5,210 bases of DNA from the NCBI GenBank assembly GCA_012032215.1, contig JAAURO010000156.1:1-5210 (forward strand), given 5' to 3'. The translations under genes and the position numbers were made by a program. A model generated the notes under the pieces. It was not told the DNA's origin. It ran no database searches and saw only the letters and a list, made by a program, of their open reading frames with translations. This document shows, one piece after another, positions 1-5,210 of this stretch. The stretch comes from Limnobacter sp. GTDB taxonomy: Bacteria; Pseudomonadota; Gammaproteobacteria; Burkholderiales; Burkholderiaceae_B. Positions within the stretch are counted from its first letter, which is position 1; each line of letters begins with the position of its first letter.

Positions 1-374
1 AAACCGCAGACGGCGGGCACCGCTTTGGGGTTGTAAGAGCGTTGTTCACGCTCTTAGAGCGTTCTGCTGTCCATTTTTTTGACTAGGTCCAGATTTGTAT
101 TGTTGGACCATCTTTGGACTCTTTTATCGAGAACATAAGGTGTCCGTTAAACGGGGTCAACTCCATGGCAAGAAAGCAGAACAGCAAAGCCTATGCCATT
201 TTGTAGTTTTTCAGCTATATGCCTGATACGGATACCCCAGGCTCGTGTCTGAGATTAATCAAATGGGCATAGAGCGTAAAATCGAGCTGATTTCTCGCAG
301 CAATAAATTGAATGAAAGCAGCCAGAAACACCTCGAGAACCGCTTGAATACTGGGTTCGAAAATTGAAAATCAG
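1..374. other. Region without a supported gene, flanking the tRNA 3' end
   Basis: No convincing coding region is seen. On the plus strand, one frame from the left edge is open to a TAA at 34-36 and another to a TAG at 84-86; either could be the tail of a gene entering from the left, but neither can be recognised. A 34-codon ORF at 263-367 (MGIERKIELIS...) has no clear ribosome binding site and no recognisable family. The region is AT-richer than the genes around it. It holds a perfect 9-bp hairpin (34-56), a small palindrome (CCGTTAAACGG, 144-154) and two TGTCC-starting stretches (68 and 141), the second resembling an IS3-family terminus. It lies immediately 3' of a tRNA gene, a common site for integration of mobile DNA, but no integrase or duplicated tRNA end is visible. 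Confidence 0.5.
34..56. repeat. Perfect 9-bp inverted repeat (hairpin)
   Basis: The arms TAAGAGCGT (34-42) and ACGCTCTTA (48-56) are exactly complementary around a 5-nt loop. The left arm begins on the TAA that ends the first plus-strand frame, as terminator stems sometimes do. No T-tract follows directly on either strand; the nearest T run (74-80) is 18 bases away. A Rho-independent terminator or an RNA-stabilising hairpin at the end of a gene to the left is possible but unproven. Confidence 0.5.
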
Positions 375-450
375 TGGTGCGCCTGGCAGGAATCGAACCT
401 GCGACCCTTGGCTTCGGAGGCCAATACTCTATCCACTGAGCTACAGGCGC
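375..450 (-). tRNA. tRNA-Arg (anticodon CCG)
   Basis: This tRNA decodes CGG arginine codons. Read on the minus strand the cloverleaf is complete. The acceptor stem GCGCCTG (5' end at 450) pairs with CAGGCGC (379-385), then comes discriminator A (378) and an encoded CCA (375-377). The D arm has GCTC/GAGT around AGTGGATA. The anticodon stem TTGGC/GCCAA encloses the loop CTCCGAA, giving anticodon CCG. The variable loop is 5 nt. The T arm GCAGG/CCTGC encloses TTCGAAT. The length is 76 nt. The 5' end touches the stop codon of the upstream lysR-type gene, so the tRNA may be released from a joint transcript or use a promoter inside that gene. No clear terminator follows the 3' end. Confidence 0.97.
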
Positions 451-1374
451 TTATGAATCGGCGTTAAGTGTACCATCAGCCTGCGCAATTTGGTTCAGAT
501 ACGCTTTCACGAGCCGGACAAACTCGCGGGTTTTGGCGTTTAATGCCGAACGCTCGGGGTACACGGCGTAAATGTCGGCAGCGGCTCCTTCCCAGGCAGG
601 CAACACCCGCAGCAGCGCACCCTGAGCAAGAAACCTTTGGGTGTCCCATTCCGAACGCAGCAAGATGCCCCGTCCGCTTAAGGCCCACTGCACGGCCACC
701 TCGCCGTGGTTGGTGCTTAAACTGCCCTGGACCTTCACGGTGGCTTCTTTGGTGCCGCTTACCAGGTGCCAATTACTGAAGGTATCTTGCCCTTGCCGAA
801 TCACAATGCACTGGTGACGCGCAAGCGATTTAGGGCTGCTTAGCATGGGGGCATTTTTCAGGTAAGCGGGGGAGGCACACAGCAAACGGCGGTGCGAGGC
901 AATTTTTCGGGCAATGAGTCGGCTATCCGGGGGGGCGCCAAACTGAATGGCTACATCAAAGCCCTCGCCGATTAAGTCAACGGGACGGTCGGTTAATTCC
1001 AAAATGGCCTCTACCGCGGGTATAGCACGCTGAATTGCTCCAGCACGGCACTGATGTGCCGTCGCCCAAAACCAAAACTGGCAATTTACCTTCAGAACTC
1101 CACGCGGAACTTCGCTGCCTTGACCTAGGCTTTGTTCCAGCGTATCCAGGCGCTGAAGAATTTCCAGCCCCTTCTGCGCGTACAGCTCCCCCTCTGGGGT
1201 AAGGCTTAAGCTGCGCGTACTACGTTTCATGAGTTGCACGCCCAAGCGAGCCTCCAGCTGCGCAAGCCTGCGAGTCACTGCCGGTGGTGTAACCCCAAGG
1301 GCCTGAGCAGCGGACGACAACGTGGTGTGGCGCGTAAGTTCAGAGAAAAAGCCGATGTCCGAGAAGTGGGCCAT
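451..1374 (-). CDS. LysR-family transcriptional regulator (DmlR-like subgroup) with a compensated frameshift
   Basis: This is a cytoplasmic DNA-binding regulator of 307 aa, the normal family length. Residues 1-60 form the LysR winged helix-turn-helix, with SAAQALGVTPPAVTRRLAQLE (21-41) as the helix-turn-helix core and the RSTRSLSLTPEG wing. A linker helix follows (64-85). From about residue 92 the effector-binding domain begins, including LTDRPVDLIGEGFDVAIQFG (127-146), typical of the DmlR/tartrate-regulator-like subgroup. The ligand is unknown. Residues 98-119 do not look like the family, but the next frame of the same DNA reads ASFGFGRRHIS...VLYP, the expected sequence. A +1 near 1083 and a -1 near 1016-1020 therefore cancel. 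The ATG at 1374 gives the canonical N-terminus, though no good ribosome binding site precedes it. It is divergent from the TauE-type exporter gene, which it plausibly controls, and its stop codon abuts the tRNA. Confidence 0.93.
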   Translation of the reverse strand: MAHFSDIGFFSELTRHTTLSSAAQALGVTPPAVTRRLAQLEARLGVQLMKRSTRSLSLTPEGELYAQKGLEILQRLDTLEQSLGQGSEVPRGVLKVNCQFWFWATAHQCRAGAIQRAIPAVEAILELTDRPVDLIGEGFDVAIQFGAPPDSRLIARKIASHRRLLCASPAYLKNAPMLSSPKSLARHQCIVIRQGQDTFSNWHLVSGTKEATVKVQGSLSTNHGEVAVQWALSGRGILLRSEWDTQRFLAQGALLRVLPAWEGAAADIYAVYPERSALNAKTREFVRLVKAYLNQIAQADGTLNADS

Positions 1375-1403
1375 AGTGAGTTTTTATTATTTACTTGTAG
1401 TTA

Positions 1404-1420
1404 ATAATCAATTTAATTAT
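1404..1420. promoter_or_regulatory. AT-rich dyad in the divergent intergenic region, possible LysR operator
   Basis: The half-sites ATAAT (1404-1408) and ATTAT (1416-1420) are perfect inverted copies separated by 7 bases. LysR-type regulators usually bind AT-rich dyads with a T-N11-A core between divergent genes; this one has a slightly different spacing (T-N13-A). Its position over the regulator's own -10 fits autorepression. In such AT-rich DNA, chance is a real alternative. Confidence 0.35.
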
Positions 1421-1446
1421 AAGCCATTGATCACTTTTGCAGTAAA
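1416..1446 (-). promoter_or_regulatory. Putative promoter of the LysR-type gene
   Basis: On the minus strand a perfect TATAAT (1421 down to 1416) lies about 42 bases before the ATG. A TTTACT (1446 to 1441) could be the -35 box, but the 19-bp spacing is long. The -10 overlaps the dyad at 1404-1420, which would suit autoregulation. The -10 is good; the -35 is weak. Confidence 0.45.
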
Positions 1447-1457
1447 AAAGACACTAT
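1427..1457 (+). promoter_or_regulatory. Weak candidate promoter of the TauE-type gene
   Basis: TTGATC (1427-1432) resembles a -35 box, and CACTAT (1452-1457) is a poor -10 with 19-bp spacing. A weak promoter would be consistent with activation by the divergent LysR regulator. A modest ribosome binding site, TTTAGG, ends 9 bases before the ATG at 1485. Confidence 0.22.
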
Positions 1458-1484
1458 GCACTCTCGCCCTTTAGGTAAAAAAAC

Positions 1485-2259
1485 ATGCTGTCGCTGCCCA
1501 TTCTTGAGTTAATTTTATTGCTGTGTTTGGGCTTAGGCTTGGGGTTTTTTGGTGGGCTTTTTGGCATTGGTGGCGGCCTGATTGCTGTGCCCATTCTGGT
1601 GCTGGGCTTTGGTATGAACCAGGCCATGGCCCAAGGCACAGCGTTGGTGTTAATGGTGCCCAATCTGATTATCGGCTTTATGCACTACCAGAAGCACCAC
1701 CCGCTGCCCGCCTCTGAGGGTCTTATTCTGGCTTCGGTAGCTACAATTACCACCTATTTTACATCGCAGTTGGCACTCAAATTAAACCCTGCTCTGCTTC
1801 AGTTGCTGTTTGATACCTTTCTGGTGGTGGTGGGCCTGCGGGTTTTATTCTCTACGTTGGGCGCGCAACCCAACACCCTCTCCAGCCAGCAAAACCAGTC
1901 GTTCGGATTGGCAATTATCGGTCTGCTGGGCGGCCAGCAGGCATGGGATTTTTTAGGCATGGGGGGGCGGCCTTGTAGCCACCCCAATGCTTACGGTTTG
2001 GCTAAAACGCACCCAAACTGCCTCGCAGGCATTGTCGCTTGCTCTGGTTACCCCGTGCTCTGCCGTGGCACTCTGCAGCTATGCCCACGCACAGCGGGTA
2101 GATTGGGCAATTGGCCTGCCACTGGCTGCGGGTGGTCTGTTTACCGTGGCTTTGGGCGTAAAGTGTGCACACCGCTTGCCGCAGGTTTGGCTAAAACGCT
2201 TGTTTGCACTGCTTATGGTATCCACCGGTTTAGGGTTGTTTTTACGAACACTCTGGTGA
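1485..2259 (+). pseudogene. TauE/SafE-family membrane protein (anion exporter/permease), frameshifted
   Basis: This is a predicted inner-membrane transporter of the TauE/SafE (DUF81, COG0730) family, whose members are linked to export or uptake of sulfite, sulfoacetate and related anions; the substrate here is unknown. The N-terminal half shows the first signature, GGLFGIGGGLIAVP (residues 23-36), then hydrophobic helices. The second copy of the signature is split. FLGMGG is read in the starting frame, whereas GLVATPML and the C-terminal helices to RLFALLMVSTGLGLFLRTLW are in the +1 frame, ending at TGA 2257-2259. Removing one G from the G7 run at 1961-1967 gives GMGGGLVATP and a 257-aa protein, a normal family length. 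Uncorrected, translation continues in the wrong frame to 2294, giving 269 aa with a scrambled C-terminus. This is either a real null mutation or a homopolymer error. The divergent LysR gene is its likely regulator. Confidence 0.88.
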
Positions 2260-2349
2260 GTTGCCCACCATGGGTTATCCACCCGAGTACGTGATGGGCG
2301 CGGCTTAGTGTGTTTTTGATAATGAAGCCTCACCAGAGGAAAAGTTGTC

Positions 2350-2916
2350 ATGAGCATTAGAGCGCCTTTTCAGTGTAGTCACTACCGTTCGTTTGCCCCA
2401 GCCAGTCTGGAGCGCGAAATGTTTTACGAAACCATGGGTAGTTTGTGGGCACTAAGCGCAAAAAATATCAATGGCCAGTTCGTCATTACGTTGTTAACCG
2501 ATTTAAGCCACCTTACCCTGCTGTATGGCAAGCCTACCGAGCATCTGCCAGAAGAATTGCTGTCGCATTTCCTGCAGCTGTTTAAAATGCGTGCTCTGCC
2601 CTCACAAAACGCACGTGAACTGCTGGAGAACAACGCCACCCAGTTGCTGGCTGAAATGTCGATGGACGACTTTCTGAATTTCAATGCCGGGTTTCACGAT
2701 GCCGTAGAACAAATACTGGAAGTAGAAGAATTCTGGTCTGACCCGTGCAGCGAAAGTTTCATGAACCTGAAGTACAGCGGCATGAATTTGCTGGAAAGCC
2801 ACATGAAAGATGTGTTTCAAAAAGCCCGGTATGCACGTGCGCTCACCAAATACATTGAAGTGTCGCAAAAAGCATGTGCGCACCAGGTAAACACCAGCTA
2901 CCCCTCGCGCCAATAA
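2350..2916 (+). CDS. Hypothetical protein, 188 aa, no recognised family
   Basis: I do not recognise this protein. It starts at ATG 2350 behind a good ribosome binding site (AGAGGA, 2335-2340, 9-nt spacing), and its third-position composition looks like a real gene. It has no signal peptide and no membrane helix, so it is probably cytoplasmic. It appears mostly helical and acidic in the middle (EQILEVEEFWSDP, about 119-131), with leucine-rich stretches at 68-78 and 89-99. There are a few cysteines (C9, C133, C175) but no metal-binding cluster or catalytic motif that I can see. A GATAAT at 2318-2323 could be a -10 box, but it lacks a good -35. The 90-bp gap after the tauE-type gene allows either co-transcription or an own promoter. 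It converges on aapM with a 29-bp gap. Confidence 0.82.
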   Translation: MSIRAPFQCSHYRSFAPASLEREMFYETMGSLWALSAKNINGQFVITLLTDLSHLTLLYGKPTEHLPEELLSHFLQLFKMRALPSQNARELLENNATQLLAEMSMDDFLNFNAGFHDAVEQILEVEEFWSDPCSESFMNLKYSGMNLLESHMKDVFQKARYARALTKYIEVSQKACAHQVNTSYPSRQ

Positions 2917-2945
2917 ATGCACTGTGCCTTTTTTTTCCGGGCAAG

Positions 2946-3961
2946 TCAGGCATTTTTGCGCAGCCACTCCAGGGTGTGGCAAAAACCCCAGTAAATCAGA
3001 GCCACAAACAGGTAAACCTCTAGTGAGTATGCGCGCCAGGCCACATCGCCAGAGATTGCCAGTTTAACGGCGCCTGTCAGCTCGAACAGGCTGACAATCG
3101 ACACCAGCGAACACTCTTTGAATAGCGTTACAAAAGAGTTCATCAGCCCGGGTGCGCTGGCCTTAATGACCTGCGGCAACACCACCCAACGCATGGTGCG
3201 CGGGTAATTCAGCCCCAGTGCATACGCAGCCTGCTGTTGGCCCTCAGGCAATGCCTGCAAACCACCGCGCAACACTTCCGCCAAATAGGCGGCAGAAAAA
3301 AACGCAATCGTAACCACCACGCGTGCAAGCAAATCGGTGTTACCCGCCCCCCCGGCCTCGGGCAGCAAGGCCGCCAACACCGAGGGCACCACAAAAGCGG
3401 CAATAAACAGCACCACCACCAAGGGCAAAGCACGCAAAAGTTCAATGTACGTAGCGCAAGCCATGGAAAGCCAGCGCCGCTGGCTTTGCCGCCCCAGCGC
3501 CAAGCCAACCGCCAAAGGGAACGCCAGCAAAAACCACCCACGGCTAATAAAAAGAGTAAGCGGAAGGCCGCCCCAAAGCCCGGTTTAACCGGGCTTAAAC
3601 CGCCCCACCCACCTGCCATACAGGCAGCGCCCACCAGCAAACAGGCCACCACAAAACCCACGGCACCACCAAAACTGCGCCTTGCCAGGGGCAGAAAACC
3701 GAACAACGCCAAAGCCCACAAAATCGCAGCCAGGGCGGGCCGCCACAAAAGCGCTTGCGGGTATAAACCAAACAGCAAGGTGGGCCATTTTTCTGCCAGC
3801 ACACCCCAGCATGCCCCACTGGCGGCACGGCACAGTTGAGGGTTTGGCTGCCAAACGGCCTGTACCACCGCCCAATTGAACACCACCACCGAAAACCACA
3901 GCAGCAGGGGAATCAACAACCAACCCAGGCGAAAGCGCATATAAAAAAAAGAGGTGCTCAT
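2946..3961 (-). pseudogene. aapM: Amino-acid ABC transporter permease AapM, frameshifted
   Basis: This is the second inner-membrane permease of a general L-amino-acid ABC importer (Aap/Bzt type, HisM family), pairing with AapQ. The ATG at 3961 overlaps the aapQ stop (ATGA), showing tight translational coupling. The N-terminal part is in one frame: a membrane helix (13-35), the ACWGVLAEKWPTLLFGLYP segment typical of AapM, and two more helices ending in GGWGGLSPVKP. The rest is in the neighbouring frame: GLWGGLPLTLFIS, IELLRALPLVVVLF, the EAA loop AEVLRGGLQALPEG...ALGL, and LPQVIKASAPGLMNSF, ending at TGA 2946-2948. One missing base within about 3578-3584 (CCCGG on the plus strand) splits it. 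With it restored, KPGLWGGLPLT reads through to give 338 aa. Left as it is, the permease core is not made. The usual next gene, aapP, does not follow. Confidence 0.9.
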
Positions 3962-4875
3962 GACAGCTCACCGTTTACGGCCTTGCTGCCCTTTTTAAAA
4001 TGCCAACCATGTGCAAACTTGCGGCTTTTTACCGCTTGGCTTGTGAGGTTAAACCGAAAATTGATTGCCTGCATGGCGACACTGGCCAACAGGCTAAGGC
4101 AGGCGTACACGGCCATTACCACCACCATGCATTCCAGCACTTGGCCGCTTTGGTTCAGCGCCGTATTGGTAACCGATACAATTTCCGGGTAGCCCACTGC
4201 CACACCCAACGAGGCATTTTTTAGCAAATTCAAATACTGGTTGCTTAAAGGAGGAACCACCAGCCGCATGGCCAGCGGCAGCACTACAAAACGCCTGACC
4301 TGCCTATTGGTCAAACCCAAAGACAAACCGCCCTGCACCATGCCGTGCGGCACCGACTGCACCCCGGCTTGCACAATTTCGGCCACGAAGGACGAGGTAT
4401 AGACCGACAATGCCAGGCAAAGCGCCAAAAACTCGGGGCTTGTTGACCAGCCACCAATTACAGAAAACCGTCCCTGCACCGGTATCTGCCAGCCGCCCGC
4501 AAAATTCCAGGCTGGCACAAATACCCCGCTTTTGCACACAAACAGGCCCGGAAGCGGCTGCCACGCCTGACTGGCAATTGGCAAAAGCTGCACCCACGCA
4601 AAGTACACGGCCAACAGCACCAGCAGCAGCGGCACATTGCGCAGGGCCGACACCCACACCCGGCACACACGTTGCACCAAAGGGTCGACAGACAACTTGC
4701 CCAAACCCACCGCAAAACCCAAAACGGTGCTAAACAACAAAGCAGGCAAAGCCACCTTTAAGGTGTTAAGCACACCGGCCAGAAACACCAAGGCGTAGCT
4801 GGCCGCTGGTTGCAATGGCAACCACGATTCGCCAAGACCAAACCCGGCGGGATCGGTTAAAAAAGAAAAGTCCAT
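3958..4875 (-). CDS. aapQ: Amino-acid ABC transporter permease AapQ, short N-terminus
   Basis: This is the first inner-membrane permease of a general L-amino-acid ABC importer (Aap/Bzt type). I chose ATG 4875, giving 305 aa. A GTG at 4938 would extend it by 21 residues, but those bases already code for the end of aapJ and the added residues resemble nothing in the family. MDFSFLTDPAGFGLGESWLP matches the family's FGFL..PAGF..GES segment. It is followed by helices, LNTLKVALPALL, ALRNVPLLLVLLAVYFAW, the long AapQ-specific insert (about 98-142), the EAA loop AEIVQAGVQSVPHG...LGL and NLLKNASLGVAVGYPE. Family members usually carry a further N-terminal membrane helix of about 40 residues, absent here. 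The gene starts 20 bp after aapJ and overlaps aapM by 4 bp, so the three should be one transcript. Only a weak ribosome binding site (CAGG) is seen. Confidence 0.93.
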   Translation of the reverse strand: MDFSFLTDPAGFGLGESWLPLQPAASYALVFLAGVLNTLKVALPALLFSTVLGFAVGLGKLSVDPLVQRVCRVWVSALRNVPLLLVLLAVYFAWVQLLPIASQAWQPLPGLFVCKSGVFVPAWNFAGGWQIPVQGRFSVIGGWSTSPEFLALCLALSVYTSSFVAEIVQAGVQSVPHGMVQGGLSLGLTNRQVRRFVVLPLAMRLVVPPLSNQYLNLLKNASLGVAVGYPEIVSVTNTALNQSGQVLECMVVVMAVYACLSLLASVAMQAINFRFNLTSQAVKSRKFAHGWHFKKGSKAVNGELS

Positions 4876-4895
4876 CGTGCCTGTGCAGTGTGTGT

Positions 4896-5210
4896 TTAGC
4901 GCAGCGGCGGGGCGTACATCAGGCCTCCGTTTGTCCACAAACGGTTTAAACCACGATCCAGTTTAAGGCCCGAGGCCTGCCCCAAATTGCGCTCAAAAAT
5001 TTCGCCGTAATTGCCCACTGCCAGCAGCACCTGCACCACCCAATCTGGTGCCAAGCCCAGCGGCTTGCCGATGTCTTCAGCCTGACCCAAAAGGCGCAGC
5101 ACGGCAGGGTCGGAATACAAGGCAGCGACTTTGGCGGGGTTCATCGAAATATTCGGCCGCTCGCTTTGTGCAGCTTGACCTGCAAACGGCTGAACGCCGG
5201 CAAGTTGCCT
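4896..5210 (-). CDS. aapJ: AapJ periplasmic amino-acid-binding protein, C-terminal part (cut by window edge)
   Basis: These are the last 104 residues of the solute-binding protein that captures amino acids in the periplasm and delivers them to AapQ/AapM. The end is diagnostic: DPAVLRLLG, then WVVQVLLAVGNYGEIFERNLG and RGLNRLWTNGGLMYAPPLR, matching the AapJ C-terminus almost word for word. The frame stays open to the right edge, so the internal ATG at 5144 is not the start; the true start and signal peptide lie beyond 5210. The stretch nearest the edge (RQLAGVQPFAGQAAQSERPNIS) is less family-like than the rest. It is the first gene of the visible operon, 20 bp ahead of aapQ. Confidence 0.92.
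   Translation of the reverse strand, partial: RQLAGVQPFAGQAAQSERPNISMNPAKVAALYSDPAVLRLLGQAEDIGKPLGLAPDWVVQVLLAVGNYGEIFERNLGQASGLKLDRGLNRLWTNGGLMYAPPLR

Noticed and set aside
263..367. 34-codon plus-strand ORF beside the tRNA
   Set aside because: It has no ribosome binding site, no recognisable family and a length expected by chance.
379..473. Plus-strand reading WCAWQESNLRPLASEANTLSTELQAL
   Set aside because: This is the familiar false translation across the reverse complement of a tRNA gene.
2274..2282. TTATCCACC, close to a DnaA box
   Set aside because: It is a single site one base off consensus, with no cluster, AT-rich unwinding element or replication gene nearby.
2917..2945. Possible bidirectional terminator between the convergent genes
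   Set aside because: There is a T8 run (2929-2936), but the only preceding dyad (GCACTGTGC) has a one-base centre and cannot form a usable stem. No stem is seen on the other strand.
3209..3839. Long plus-strand ORFs (up to 200 codons) opposite aapM
   Set aside because: The compositions are biased towards Lys/Pro/Gln and the ORFs lie antisense to a clear permease. They are shadows of the opposite-strand gene.
4896..4938. GTG start for aapQ at 4938, overlapping aapJ by 43 bp
   Set aside because: The 21 added residues have no similarity to the family and are the out-of-frame reading of the conserved aapJ end; ATG 4875 is preferred.
1..5210. CRISPR array, toxin-antitoxin, phage or defence genes
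   Set aside because: There are no regularly spaced repeats, no paired small ORFs with signals, and no nuclease, integrase or phage motifs on either strand.

Overview
The window looks like chromosomal DNA of a betaproteobacterium of moderate G+C, probably Burkholderiales (a Limnobacter-like organism would fit). This is inferred from the protein style of the LysR regulator and the general amino-acid (Aap-type) ABC transporter; nothing in the window proves the taxon.

Layout: positions 1-374 hold no gene I can support, only a perfect hairpin (34-56) and a short stretch resembling an IS3-family end. A tRNA-Arg(CCG) lies on the minus strand (375-450, CCA encoded). Directly against its 5' end, with no spacer, is the stop codon of a minus-strand LysR-type regulator (451-1374). 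A 110-bp AT-rich divergent intergenic region follows, carrying a good minus-strand -10 box inside a dyad. Next comes a plus-strand TauE/SafE-type anion exporter gene (1485-2259), which is frameshifted at a run of seven G. A plus-strand gene of unknown function (2350-2916, 188 aa) follows. It converges on a minus-strand amino-acid ABC transporter operon read from the right edge: the C-terminal part of aapJ (periplasmic binding protein, cut by the window edge), aapQ (permease 1) and aapM (permease 2, frameshifted). No aapP ATPase gene follows aapM.

The most notable pattern is indels in three unrelated genes. (i) The lysR gene carries a compensating +1/-1 pair that scrambles about 22 residues at the start of its effector domain, while the conserved family sequence is still readable in the neighbouring frame. 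(ii) The tauE gene has +1 in a G7 run, and possibly a second compensated pair just before it. (iii) aapM has -1 in a CCCGG stretch. In each case the conserved family motif can be restored by changing one base at the junction. Sequencing or assembly error in short homopolymers is the simplest reading; gene decay in a relaxed lineage is the alternative. Other points are an AapQ that lacks the usual first membrane helix, and an aap cluster without its ATPase. I found no convincing novel defence, CRISPR, phage or other undescribed system.
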